Positions 22,882-32,531 of a DNA stretch of 64,000 nucleotides are shown piece by piece. Position 1 is the first letter of the stretch. Each line of letters starts with the position of its first letter. Source of the stretch: Aquisalinus luteolus (GTDB lineage Bacteria > Pseudomonadota > Alphaproteobacteria > Caulobacterales > Parvularculaceae); assembly GCF_009712425.2 (NCBI RefSeq), contig NZ_VCJR02000001.1:1-64000 (forward strand). Reading direction: 5' to 3'. Made by a program: the position numbers and the translations under genes. The notes under the pieces are model-generated. The model was given only the letters and a program-made list of their open reading frames with translations. It was not told the DNA's origin and searched no databases.

Positions 22882-25800
22882 ATGAAGAGAATGACTCAAA
22901 AATCTAACGATACCAGGCTGTGGGCGATGGCAGGTGCCTCCACGCTGGTACTGGGTGTCATGGGGGCCGGCTTTGTGCCGACCATGGCCTATGCCCAGGA
23001 TGACCAGGTTGCCACCGAGGTCGAGGATGACGAAGACGAGGGTGATGTGCTTGTCATCACCGGCCAGCGCCAGGCGCTGGAAACGGCAGCCGACCTGAAG
23101 CGTGAATCCGACACGATCGGTGATTCGCTGGTTCTCGACGAAGCCGGCAAGATTCCGAGCACGTCGCTCCTCGAAATCCTGGAGCGCGCGCCGGGCGTGA
23201 CCATGAACCGGATCCGCGCGGGCAGCGAAGGCTCACCGGACGGTTTCGCGTTCGAGGGCTCCGGCGTACAGGTTCGTGGTCTGAACAAGACCAAGACGCT
23301 GATCAACGGCCGTGAAGTCTTTTCCGCAAACGGCGGGTCCGGCTTGAGCTGGGCGGATGTCGGGCCGGAACTTCTCAAGACGGTTACGATCTACAAGGCA
23401 AGCCGTGCCGACCTTATCGAGGGCGGCGTCTCCGGTACAGTCAACCTCGTGACCGCGATGCCGTTCGACCATGACGGCTTCAAGGGCAGTGCCGCCGTTA
23501 CGGCCGACTATGGCGATTATTCGGAAGAGATCACGCCAGCCGGCTCGATCATGCTGTCGAACCGCTGGGACACCGGCATCGGTGAGATCGGTGTTCTGGT
23601 CGACTTGGCCTATTCCAAGATCGCATCCCACGACAGCAACATCATCATTCCGCCGTTCTATGCGACTGAATTCGAGGGCGAGCGCGTCTATGTCCCGGGC
23701 GGTGTCCGCTATACGCAAGACCAGTTCGAGCGTACCCGGAATGGTTACTATGGTGCCATCCAGTGGCGTCCGACCGACAATCTGGAATTCTTCCACACGA
23801 CCTTCATTTCCGAACGCGAAAGCAATCGTGAAAGCCAGATCATGGGCCCGGAACCAGGCACGCCATGGGGTGTTTTCCCGGGCGCTGTTTTCGATGAAAA
23901 CAATGTGTTCGTCAGCGGCTCCATTGGCAGCACCAACCTGACCTCCGGTCAGGCGGTTGCCATGAACTCCAGCTTTACACCGGGCTTCAGCAAGACAGCC
24001 GACTACAGCACCGGCTTCAAATATGAAGGCGAAGGCTGGGACCTGAGCGGTAGCTATCAGTATGTCGACGCGGAATCCCGTTCCGGCAAGTACAGCATCG
24101 GCCTGGCCGTTATCCCGCAGATCGTCGAGACCGAAGTCGACCTGACCGGTGACGTTCCGTACTTCAACTTTGTTGACGAACTGTCGACGGACCCTGCACA
24201 GGCCGGTGGCTCGCGGATCAACTGGCTGGACACCAGTAACGAAGGCAATGCGCATGCATTCCAGCTGGATGCAAGCTTCGACCTGAGCGACGATGGCTTC
24301 TTCCGCAAGGCGCAGATCGGCGGCCGGATTGCTGACCGTGAAGAGTCCGACAGCTTCGTTGGTACATGGTGGTCTCCGACCGGCCGCGGCTGGAACGGTG
24401 TCCCCCGTGCCTTTGCCAGCACGGCGCCTGACGGCGACTTCTATCTTGAAGATTTCGACGATTTCTTCAAAGGCGATGTCGAGCCGCTCGGGTCCGTCTG
24501 GATCCCGACCCGCCAGGTCAACTCCTCCGATCAGTTCGATCGTGTGTATGATACGTACACGGCTTGCGGTCCGGACCTGTACTATCAGTGTTCCAACCCT
24601 GACACGACAACATATCTGTATGGCAGCGATCCGAGAAACCGGAACTTCGACCAGCTTCCGTCCATGTATACGACTGAAGCCGACACGCAATCGGCCTATG
24701 CCATGGTCGGTTTTGCCAATGATGGTGCAGGCTGGATGAACTTCAGCGGTAACCTCGGCGTACGCTGGGTAAACTACGATGTCTCCAGCATGGGTAACTT
24801 CAACTTCAACGGAGGCGCGACCTTCTTTGAATCGGAAGCTGACCAGCAGGCCTTCATCGACTCGATAGGCGGGATTGAAAACCTTGTCGACTGGGAAGAG
24901 GCAAATGAAAACACGCCTTATCCTGGCACTCTGGAGACGATTGGTTTCTCCGACGACATCTCCGGCAGCTTCGAGAAGGACTATTTCCTCCCGTCCTTCA
25001 ACGTAAAGTTCGAGCCGCAGGATGGCTGGATTGCACGCTATGCGCTGACCCAGACGCTGACACCGCCGCGCTACCCGGATATTCGTGCCCAGGGTATCGC
25101 CTCAGCCCAGACGGTGGACTCAACGCTTAACGATGAGATCCGTGAATACTGGCTGGCTAATGGCGCCGATACCGATGAGCAAGCCACGTCCATTCCGGGT
25201 GTCTTCAATGGCTACACCAACACGTCCGGCAACCCGACGCTGGAGCCGGAAGTGTCGCTGAACCATGACGTTTCGGTCGAGTGGTACCCGCGACGTGGCT
25301 CGACGGTGTATCTGTCGCTCTTCCACAAGACGATCGACAACTACATCACCTTCGACAACGCCTCGTTTGCGGCAAGCTCCCTGTTCTCTGGCGGCACGAC
25401 ACCCCAGACAGCACCGTTGGTCGTCAATTCCGATCCAACCCAGCCGCCGGTCGTCGATCCGTCCCAGTCCTTCTTCCTTGATGGCGCGGTTACCTCACGC
25501 CAGAACACGAACGCGGACTCCGACACGATCATCCGTGGCTTCGAGCTTGGCGGCCGGACGTACTTCGACAACCTGCCGGGTGCCTGGAGTGGCTTCGGTG
25601 TCACCGGTAACGTGACCTATATCGACAATGATGCGCCGGACGCTTTCGCCCGTGACATCAATGGCGATGTGCTCAATGTGCCGGTGGTTGGTCTGTCGAA
25701 ATGGGCATACTCTGCAACGCTTCTCTATGATTATGAGAAGGTCAGTGCCCGTCTTGCCTATAACTGGCGTGACCGTTACCTGGCGACGACCAACGATTCC

Positions 25801-26058
25801 GGTACGACGAACACCTATACGGACTATACCGGCGAAGTCATCCAGTTCGGCCTGCCGGTATACTCCGCCGAGCAGGAGCGTCTCGACGGTAGTGTCTCCT
25901 ATCAGCTGACTGACCGCATGAACATCAAGTTCAACGTTCAGAACATCCTCGATCAGGAACAGCGTACCGAGACAGAGCTTCTCGACAATGTCTTCGTCGA
26001 TCGCGCTGTCTTCGTGACAGATCGCCGCTACAGCCTGCACTTGGGCTTTGACTTCTAA
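22882..26058 (+). CDS. TonB-dependent receptor, Caulobacter/Xanthomonas type
   Basis: 1,058-residue outer-membrane active transporter. Signal peptide to about residue 38 (PTMAYA/QD), TonB-box-like DVLVITG at 55-61, plug domain about 65-200 (LLEILERAPGVTMNRI, GVQVRGLNKTKTLINGRE), and a 22-strand barrel ending in aromatic YSLHLGFDF. It matches the group found with carbohydrate-degrading genes in Caulobacterales. GH115 upstream and the LacI operator suggest glucurono-xylooligosaccharide uptake. RBS AGGGAGGAAG upstream. Two halogenase-like genes follow after 55 bases. Confidence 0.92.
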   Translation: MKRMTQKSNDTRLWAMAGASTLVLGVMGAGFVPTMAYAQDDQVATEVEDDEDEGDVLVITGQRQALETAADLKRESDTIGDSLVLDEAGKIPSTSLLEILERAPGVTMNRIRAGSEGSPDGFAFEGSGVQVRGLNKTKTLINGREVFSANGGSGLSWADVGPELLKTVTIYKASRADLIEGGVSGTVNLVTAMPFDHDGFKGSAAVTADYGDYSEEITPAGSIMLSNRWDTGIGEIGVLVDLAYSKIASHDSNIIIPPFYATEFEGERVYVPGGVRYTQDQFERTRNGYYGAIQWRPTDNLEFFHTTFISERESNRESQIMGPEPGTPWGVFPGAVFDENNVFVSGSIGSTNLTSGQAVAMNSSFTPGFSKTADYSTGFKYEGEGWDLSGSYQYVDAESRSGKYSIGLAVIPQIVETEVDLTGDVPYFNFVDELSTDPAQAGGSRINWLDTSNEGNAHAFQLDASFDLSDDGFFRKAQIGGRIADREESDSFVGTWWSPTGRGWNGVPRAFASTAPDGDFYLEDFDDFFKGDVEPLGSVWIPTRQVNSSDQFDRVYDTYTACGPDLYYQCSNPDTTTYLYGSDPRNRNFDQLPSMYTTEADTQSAYAMVGFANDGAGWMNFSGNLGVRWVNYDVSSMGNFNFNGGATFFESEADQQAFIDSIGGIENLVDWEEANENTPYPGTLETIGFSDDISGSFEKDYFLPSFNVKFEPQDGWIARYALTQTLTPPRYPDIRAQGIASAQTVDSTLNDEIREYWLANGADTDEQATSIPGVFNGYTNTSGNPTLEPEVSLNHDVSVEWYPRRGSTVYLSLFHKTIDNYITFDNASFAASSLFSGGTTPQTAPLVVNSDPTQPPVVDPSQSFFLDGAVTSRQNTNADSDTIIRGFELGGRTYFDNLPGAWSGFGVTGNVTYIDNDAPDAFARDINGDVLNVPVVGLSKWAYSATLLYDYEKVSARLAYNWRDRYLATTNDSGTTNTYTDYTGEVIQFGLPVYSAEQERLDGSVSYQLTDRMNIKFNVQNILDQEQRTETELLDNVFVDRAVFVTDRRYSLHLGFDF

Positions 26059-26113
26059 GTGCGTTATAAGGGACGCTCCTGAGCATACTTGCCTGACTTT
26101 ATAGAGGTGTAGA

Positions 26114-27670
26114 ATGAGCAAGAGCGTCCTGATCGTCGGGGGAGGAACCGCAGGCTGGATCAGCGCCGCCTATATGGCGCGGATGTTGTCGGCTGACACT
26201 CCCGGCGGTGTCTCTATCACACTGGTAGAATCCGATGAGATAGGTATCCTCGGCGTTGGCGAGGGTACCTTTCCCATTATCCGCAAGACGATGGGCCGCA
26301 TCGGCCTCGACGAGAGCGATCTGATCCGCCATGCGGATGCGACGTTCAAGCAAGGTATTCGCTTCCGCAACTGGAAGACCAATCCCGCGGATGATCCCAC
26401 CGATTCCTATTTCCACCCCTTCCAGGTCATGTCCCAGCACACGGACATGGACCTGTTGCCGTACTGGTTGCTCGGTGTCGCCGGGGACAGGCCGTGGGCA
26501 GAGGTCTGTACGGTGCAGGAACGCGTGGTCGACGCCATGCTTGCGCCGAAACTCATTACCCACCCCAATTACGATGCGCCACTGAATTACGCCTACCATT
26601 TCGATGCCGGCAAGCTTGCCATGGTCGTGCGCCAGCGTGCCGAAGCCATGGGCGTCAAGCGGCTGGTCGATACGATCGACGATGTGACGCTCGATGAAAA
26701 CGGCGCCATCGCCTCGGTGACGGCGCGCGTCCATGGCGAGTTGAAGGCTGACCTCTATATTGACTGCACCGGTTTCCGGGCGCGGCTGATCGGCCAGGCG
26801 ATGGGCCAGGAGTTTACCTCTTACCGCGAGCAGCTGTTCTGCAATCGCGCCGTGACCATGCAGGTGCCCTATGAACGGCCTGATGTGCCGATTCCGTCCT
26901 GTACCTATACGACGGCGCAGGACGCTGGCTGGATATGGGATATCGGCCTGCACGCCCGCCGCGGTGTCGGTTATGTCTACTCATCCGATCATTGTACGGA
27001 TGACGAGGCACTGGCGACCCTGCAGCGCTATGTCGGTGCGGCAGCGCAGGAACTGCCACATCGTAACCTGAAATTCGAGGCGGGGTTCCGGGAGGTGCAA
27101 TGGCACAAGAACTGTGTCGGGATCGGCCTGTCCGGCGGATTTGTCGAGCCGCTGGAGGCGACCGGTATCAGCTTTGCCGAAATCGCCGCGCTGATCCTGT
27201 GCAACTTGTTCCCCTGGTCAGGCGATTATGAACGCTCGGCCCAGCAGTTCAACGCGATCATGAAGAAGCGTTTCCTGCACGTCATCGACTTCATCAAGCT
27301 GCATTATTACCTCAGTGAGCGGACGGACACCGATTTCTGGCGCGACAATCGTGCGGACTCTTCTGTCTCGGATTATCTGGTCGGCAAGCTGGAGCAGTGG
27401 CGTCACCGCCCGCCAACCTTCCTCGATATCGATGCTGGCGTTGATATTTTTGACGAGAACAGCTGGCAGTACATTCTCTATGGCATGGGCTTCAAGACCG
27501 ATATCGGTGCCCGTGCCGGGGCCCTGCGTTTTTATGATGACGCCAGGCGCGAATTCGAGAGCATCCGCCGGCAGAGCCAGAACGCCATGTCCGCAGTACC
27601 GACGCATCGCGATCTTGTCAGCGAGGTCGTGGCAAACGGGTTCCGGCCAAAGGCCCGTGCGCGTGCATGA
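26114..27670 (+). CDS. Flavin-dependent tryptophan-halogenase-like protein 1
   Basis: 518 residues. FAD motif GGGTAGW (9-15), GVGEGTFP (48-54, where typical enzymes have GEATIP), and the catalytic lysine K79 in ATFKQG. The diagnostic WxWxIP reads WIWDIG around 273, and the EPLEST active-site stretch reads EPLEATG around 345, so the Ser next to the key Glu is Ala. It belongs to the halogenase-like group next to TonB receptors. Halogenation is not assured. Downstream gene overlaps by 4 bases. Confidence 0.82.
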   Translation: MSKSVLIVGGGTAGWISAAYMARMLSADTPGGVSITLVESDEIGILGVGEGTFPIIRKTMGRIGLDESDLIRHADATFKQGIRFRNWKTNPADDPTDSYFHPFQVMSQHTDMDLLPYWLLGVAGDRPWAEVCTVQERVVDAMLAPKLITHPNYDAPLNYAYHFDAGKLAMVVRQRAEAMGVKRLVDTIDDVTLDENGAIASVTARVHGELKADLYIDCTGFRARLIGQAMGQEFTSYREQLFCNRAVTMQVPYERPDVPIPSCTYTTAQDAGWIWDIGLHARRGVGYVYSSDHCTDDEALATLQRYVGAAAQELPHRNLKFEAGFREVQWHKNCVGIGLSGGFVEPLEATGISFAEIAALILCNLFPWSGDYERSAQQFNAIMKKRFLHVIDFIKLHYYLSERTDTDFWRDNRADSSVSDYLVGKLEQWRHRPPTFLDIDAGVDIFDENSWQYILYGMGFKTDIGARAGALRFYDDARREFESIRRQSQNAMSAVPTHRDLVSEVVANGFRPKARARA

Positions 27671-29205
27671 TGTCTGACGCACGCAACATCATCAGCAATG
27701 TGGTCATCGTCGGTGGCGGTACCTCCGGCTGGATGTGTGCCGCGGCGATTGCCCGTGCCGCGCCGCCGGGCGTTTCGGTTACGCTCGTCGAATCCGACGA
27801 TATCGGCATCATCGGTGTGGGCGAGGCGACCATCCCCACGCTGACGGAGTTCAACGAGTTTCTCGGCATCAGCGAGAACGAGATGCTGCGCCAGAGCCAG
27901 GGTACGTTCAAGCTGGGCATCGAGTTTGTCGACTGGCTGCGCAAGGGTGACAGCTATTTCCATCCATTCGGCTTTTATGGCCGCGACACGCCTGAGTTTG
28001 CCTTCCACCAGCTCTGGCTGCGGCTGAGGGACATGGCCGCGAACGGGAATGCCCCCGCAGGCGCGGCAGGCGAGATCAGCGACTATAATCTCTGCACCCT
28101 TGCCGCCTATCAGGGGCGCTTTTCCCCGCCGCAGGGCGGGAATAACGCCATCCTGTCGACCATGCGCCATGCCTATCACATCGATTCAACGCTCTATGGC
28201 CAGATGCTGCGGCGCTATGCCGAGGAGCGGGGCGTGCGCCGGGTCGAGGGCTTGATCGTCAGTGTGCAGCAGGATGCAGGGCAGGGCGATATCGAATCTG
28301 TTACCTTGAAAGATGGGCAGGTAATAGAAGGCGACCTGTTCTTCGATTGCAGCGGTTTCAGGGCGCTTCTGCATGAGGGCGCTCTCGGGGTCGACTATGT
28401 CGACTGGAGCAAATACCTGCCTTGCGATCGTGCCCTTGCCGTGCCGACTGCCAGTAACGGCCCGCCTGTGCCTTATACCCGCGCAAGTGCCGACAGGGCG
28501 GGCTGGCGCTGGCGTATCCCGCTGCAGCATCGCACCGGCAATGGGCATGTCTATTCCAGCAGCTTCATGGAACAGGACGAGGCCCATGCACAACTCGTTG
28601 CCGGCCTTGACGGCGAGATGCAGGCAGAGCCGCGGCCCTTGCGCTTCCGCACCGGCCACCGACGAGTGTTCTGGGAAAAGAACTGCGTTGCCATTGGCCT
28701 TGCCGGCGGGTTCATCGAGCCGATGGAATCGACCAGCATCCACCTCGCGCAGATGGGTGTGCAAAGGGTTTTCACCCTGTGGCCCGGCAACGGCTTCAGT
28801 GACGCCGAGCGGGCGCATTACAATCGCCAGATGACAGCCGATTACGAGCGCACCCGAGATTTCATCGTCCTGCATTACAATGCAACGCAGCGCGACGATA
28901 CCAAGTTCTGGCGCTATGTCGCCAACATGGATATTCCCGACACGCTGAAAGAGCAGATGGAGATTTTCCGGGCGAGCGGGCGTATCTTTCCCCACCCGGA
29001 CGATCTGTTCACGACTCATAGCTGGCTTGCCGTGATGCTCGGTCAGGGCATCGATCCGCAACGCTATGATGCGCTGGTCGACCGACTGCCGGCCGATGCG
29101 CTGGTCCAGAATATGGGCCGCCTGAAAGAGGCCGTTGCCAGAACCGCCACCAGCCTGCCGACCCATCAGGACTATATCGCGCGCAATTGCGCCGCCTCTG
29201 GCTGA
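27667..29205 (+). CDS. Flavin-dependent tryptophan-halogenase-like protein 2
   Basis: 512 residues. The full set of halogenase motifs is present: GGGTSGW (16-22), GVGEATIP (50-57), lysine K82 in GTFKLG, WRWRIP around 279, and EPMESTS around 351. It is paralogous to the preceding protein and more canonical, so the better candidate for real halogenase activity. ATGA overlap with the upstream gene; expressed with the TonB receptor. Substrate unknown: the context gives sugar uptake, not indole chemistry. It converges on cydC (7-base gap). Confidence 0.87.
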   Translation: MMSDARNIISNVVIVGGGTSGWMCAAAIARAAPPGVSVTLVESDDIGIIGVGEATIPTLTEFNEFLGISENEMLRQSQGTFKLGIEFVDWLRKGDSYFHPFGFYGRDTPEFAFHQLWLRLRDMAANGNAPAGAAGEISDYNLCTLAAYQGRFSPPQGGNNAILSTMRHAYHIDSTLYGQMLRRYAEERGVRRVEGLIVSVQQDAGQGDIESVTLKDGQVIEGDLFFDCSGFRALLHEGALGVDYVDWSKYLPCDRALAVPTASNGPPVPYTRASADRAGWRWRIPLQHRTGNGHVYSSSFMEQDEAHAQLVAGLDGEMQAEPRPLRFRTGHRRVFWEKNCVAIGLAGGFIEPMESTSIHLAQMGVQRVFTLWPGNGFSDAERAHYNRQMTADYERTRDFIVLHYNATQRDDTKFWRYVANMDIPDTLKEQMEIFRASGRIFPHPDDLFTTHSWLAVMLGQGIDPQRYDALVDRLPADALVQNMGRLKEAVARTATSLPTHQDYIARNCAASG

Positions 29206-29212
29206 CAGGTTG

Positions 29213-30829
29213 CTAGCGCTTCAGGGCGATTTGTTCATGCGCCAGTGCGGCCAGCCGCTCGTCATGGGTGACATAGACGACGATCCGGTTCCGGCATTCC
29301 GCCAACAGTTTCTGCATGATGCGCTTTGCCTGAGCCGCATCGAGATGCTCACCCGGCTCGTCCAGCAGCAATACTGGCTGTGTCGACAGGATGGCGCGGG
29401 CAAGGGCGATACGTCGTGCCTCGCCGAGCGACAGGCTGGCCTGCCGGTCCAGCATGCTGTCCAAGCCGCCATTCTCCCTGACCCGGTCGGTCATCTCCAC
29501 GATTTCAAGTGCATGCCACAGGCGGGTGTCGTCGGCAGCGGAGAACAGGTTGTCGCGCACGCTGCCTGCCATGATGGCTGCATCATGCAGGCTAAGGTGG
29601 CACATCCTCCGGACGGTGGGCATGTCTGTGCCGAGGGGATAAGGCGTACTTGCTTGCCACGGTATCCACCCGGCGATTTCCTTCATCAGTGAAGTCTTGC
29701 CGCACCCGGACGGTCCGGTGATCGCCACAGCGCTGTCTCGCTCTGCAGTGAAGCCCGAAACATGGCCGAGCTTTGTTCCGATCGGTGAGTATACGTGCCG
29801 TTGCTCGACCCTCAGGCGTAATGGCGTGGTTTGCATGTCTATTGCTTCATCCGTACCCTGCCAGGCTTGAAGGGACTGCCCGGCATGGCGCGCCTGTGCC
29901 CGCGCGAGGAACAACCGGGGCAGGCCGGAAATCACCTCACCGGCGGCAAGCCACAGGAATCCGCCAAAGACAGTGGGCAACAGGGCCTCGGCGCGCAAAC
30001 CGGAAAGCCACGCCGTGCCGATGGTGAGGATCATGAGGGCCGGGGCGAGGATACCCGCGACCAGTTCAACGCCAGCAAGCAGGCGGGCCTGGTCTGCCCG
30101 TGCATCGGCGCTCTGATCAATCGCAGCGAAAGGAGCGGTCAGCACCGTCTCACGCTCGCTGTTACCAGCCAGCGGCACGAGGGCGTGGATCTGTCTGCCA
30201 AGCATGCGGGACCAGTCGGCTTCGGCCTCGCGATCTTCCTGCCAGCGCAATGCAGCCTGATCCGCCATGCGGTGTGACAGGAAAGCGGTAAGCACAAGAA
30301 GGATGACCGCCACAGGCAAGGCCAGGGGCGCAGTGACGGCAGTGGCGATGAGACAGGCTGCGATAATCACAGCACCCGTCAGCCCCGGCAGGCCAGCGCG
30401 CAGGCTCGCGAACTCCACCTGCTCGACATCGTCCATGAACGCGCCGATCTGGTCGTCGCGCGACAACTGCCATCCATCTTCATGAACCGCACGTGCTTGC
30501 GCCATACCCCGGAACAGCCGTGTGCGGTGTTTTATCTGGTCACCCATGGCCGCTGCATGGCCGGTCAGGCGTTCTGCATATTTTCCGACCGTCCGGGTGA
30601 TCGCGAACAGCCTGATCAGACCCGCCGGCAGGTGATAGTTATAGGCAAAGGCCGCAGCGCCAGCCATGATCCCGACGCCGGCCGCCGCGCCTGCAAGGGC
30701 GACGGATGACAGGAACCAGCCTGAAACGCCGACCAGCAGCAGGCCACTGAATGCCGTTACAAGGCTGATTATCAGGGCCGGGCGCCAGCGCCTGTCCGTC
30801 CAGATATGACTTTCGCGAAACTGTTTCAT
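29213..30829 (-). CDS. cydC: Thiol reductant ABC exporter subunit CydC
   Basis: 538 residues. Six-helix ABC transporter domain with the CydC-typical LLVGVSGWFLSSVALAG, and GLIRLFAITRTVGKYAERL near residue 70-90. The ATPase domain has Walker A GPSGCGKT, signature LSLGEARR and Walker B VLLLDEP. With CydD it exports cysteine or glutathione to the periplasm, needed for assembly of cytochrome bd. The start overlaps cydD by 4 bases (ATGA). Confidence 0.93.
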   Translation of the reverse strand: MKQFRESHIWTDRRWRPALIISLVTAFSGLLLVGVSGWFLSSVALAGAAAGVGIMAGAAAFAYNYHLPAGLIRLFAITRTVGKYAERLTGHAAAMGDQIKHRTRLFRGMAQARAVHEDGWQLSRDDQIGAFMDDVEQVEFASLRAGLPGLTGAVIIAACLIATAVTAPLALPVAVILLVLTAFLSHRMADQAALRWQEDREAEADWSRMLGRQIHALVPLAGNSERETVLTAPFAAIDQSADARADQARLLAGVELVAGILAPALMILTIGTAWLSGLRAEALLPTVFGGFLWLAAGEVISGLPRLFLARAQARHAGQSLQAWQGTDEAIDMQTTPLRLRVEQRHVYSPIGTKLGHVSGFTAERDSAVAITGPSGCGKTSLMKEIAGWIPWQASTPYPLGTDMPTVRRMCHLSLHDAAIMAGSVRDNLFSAADDTRLWHALEIVEMTDRVRENGGLDSMLDRQASLSLGEARRIALARAILSTQPVLLLDEPGEHLDAAQAKRIMQKLLAECRNRIVVYVTHDERLAALAHEQIALKR

Positions 30830-32418
30830 GATGCCACTTCTTTCAGCCGCCGGTCGAAGGAGACGACTTTGTCAGCTGCGGCAATCAGCGCCGGGTCATG
30901 GCTGGCGACAACCAGAAGCCGATGGCGTGCCTCAGCCTTCAGCGTGTTGCGAATTCGGCTGGCGCAGGCCGGGTCGAGCTTGGCTGTCGGCTCGTCGATG
31001 AACAGGATGTGTGCATCGCTGCCAAGCGCTGCCGCGAGGGAGAGGCGCATGCGTTGACCACCGGACAGCGTTTCCGGCTCGATCCCGCTCTCGATAAAAC
31101 GGGGATCCCCGAGGAAAAGGGCAGGCCGATTGCGGCGGAGATCATCGATCATCGGCGCCGTCAGGAACACATCGCTGCTGCTCCATGCCTGTCTGGATGC
31201 CTGTCTGGATGAACTTCCCGCGCCTTCAGGAAGGAAAACCTGCCCTGCAGTCTGGGGCTCAATCCCGGCTAGCGCTTGCAGTAGGGTCGTCTTGCCGCTG
31301 CCGCTTGCCCCGCTGATGATGACGAGACCGGCACGAGGCAGCGTGTCGTCAGGAATGATACCGACATGGGGCAGCACCAGGTTGCGCCAGCCAATAGGGT
31401 CATGAAGACCCTTGGCAGGCGTGCGCATTTCCTCTGCCAGTGGTGTCTCTTCGATGTCAGCGAGGGCCGCCAAAGCTGCCTTGCCCTCGGCAGCAGCATG
31501 ATAAAGCTCCGCATACCGGCGTAACGGATTGAAGAATTCAGGTGCCAGCATCAGGACGGCGAGGGAGGAGCCGAGCGGCAGGCCGGAAAAGCCGGGAATG
31601 TGAACGAGCCCGAGGTGACCAAGCCCGAAGAAGATCGCCAGCATGGCGATGCTGAGGGATGAGAAGAAATCAAGGACCGCCGAGTTCAGGAAGGCAACCT
31701 TCAACACGTCCATGCTGACCCGGCGGTGGTCTTCCAGCGCAGCCCCGATCATGCCGGCCTGTCCGTCTATGTCGTGATTGGCGGCGATGGTGGGCAGGCA
31801 GCGGATACGATCGCCGAACATACCGGACAGGCGCGACAGGGCGGCCTCCTGGCGTTCGGCTCGGGATTTCGTCAGTCCACCAACGAGAATGAAGAAGACG
31901 ATCATCACTGGCAGTGACGCAATCAGCAGCCCTGCGGCAAGGGGTGAAAAGAAGAAGATAAATGCGGCAGCTATCAATGGCCCTGCGGCCATCAGGCTGC
32001 GGGCGTTTTTTACCGTGATCACGCCGCTGGCTATGGCGCTGGGGTGGCGGGAAATGCGGCTGATGAGGTCGCCTGTGCCGTAATCATGTACGGTCGATGG
32101 CGTGCGGTTCTGCAGGAAATCGCGATAAATGCCCGCGACCTGTTTCGCGACATCGCGCTCTGCCTGTCTCGTCGATCGCGCTGCGACAAACTGAAGGGTG
32201 AGAAACCCGGCTGTACTGGCCAGCGCCGCAACAGTGATCCACAGCCCGGTTTTGCCATCCATGACCAGCGACCCGATCAGAACGGCGAGGCTTGCCAGCA
32301 TGGAAATGCGCAAGGCGTAGCCCGCGCTGCTCGCCAACAGGCTGAGGCGGGCGGCCGCACCGGCCTGCCCGCGCAGGCGCCGTTCCAGCGCCGTTTCGCG
32401 TGTCGTCTTTCTCTTCAT
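30826..32418 (-). CDS. cydD: Thiol reductant ABC exporter subunit CydD
   Basis: 530 residues. CydD traits: VLKVAFLNSAVLDFFSSL and LAPEFFNPLRRYAELYHA in the membrane part. The nucleotide-binding domain has GASGSGKT, signature LSGGQRMR and Walker B ILFIDEPTAKLD. First gene of cydDC, transcribed away from cydABX. The 113-base divergent gap contains an FNR-type box, so both halves of the bd-oxidase system are probably induced together at low oxygen. Confidence 0.93.
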   Translation of the reverse strand: MKRKTTRETALERRLRGQAGAAARLSLLASSAGYALRISMLASLAVLIGSLVMDGKTGLWITVAALASTAGFLTLQFVAARSTRQAERDVAKQVAGIYRDFLQNRTPSTVHDYGTGDLISRISRHPSAIASGVITVKNARSLMAAGPLIAAAFIFFFSPLAAGLLIASLPVMIVFFILVGGLTKSRAERQEAALSRLSGMFGDRIRCLPTIAANHDIDGQAGMIGAALEDHRRVSMDVLKVAFLNSAVLDFFSSLSIAMLAIFFGLGHLGLVHIPGFSGLPLGSSLAVLMLAPEFFNPLRRYAELYHAAAEGKAALAALADIEETPLAEEMRTPAKGLHDPIGWRNLVLPHVGIIPDDTLPRAGLVIISGASGSGKTTLLQALAGIEPQTAGQVFLPEGAGSSSRQASRQAWSSSDVFLTAPMIDDLRRNRPALFLGDPRFIESGIEPETLSGGQRMRLSLAAALGSDAHILFIDEPTAKLDPACASRIRNTLKAEARHRLLVVASHDPALIAAADKVVSFDRRLKEVAS

Positions 32419-32452
32419 GGCCGGAACCTACCCTGAAAGGGACGCGGGGATT

Positions 32453-32466
32453 TTGAGCTAGGTCAA
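32453..32466. promoter_or_regulatory. FNR/FixK-type box between cydD and cydA
   Basis: TTGAGCTAGGTCAA: TTGA-N6-TCAA, matching the outer bases of the FNR consensus TTGAT-N4-ATCAA. It lies 35 bases upstream of the cydD start and 66 bases upstream of cydA, placed to serve both divergent units. An FnrL-type regulator is encoded 3 kb away. Confidence 0.7.
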
Positions 32467-32531
32467 AAACTGCACAGGACAGTCATGGCAAAGGGCATGC
32501 AAGAAACCGGAAAATCTAACAGGAGCTTTCC

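Noticed and set aside
22551-22883. 110-codon leftward frame before the TonB receptor
   Set aside because: No ribosome-binding site, no recognisable product, and it overlaps the LacI site and leader.
23233-24690. 485-codon open frame antisense to the TonB receptor
   Set aside because: It lies wholly inside the receptor gene on the opposite strand. The receptor has clear domains, and the antisense product matches no family. A by-product of high-GC codon use.
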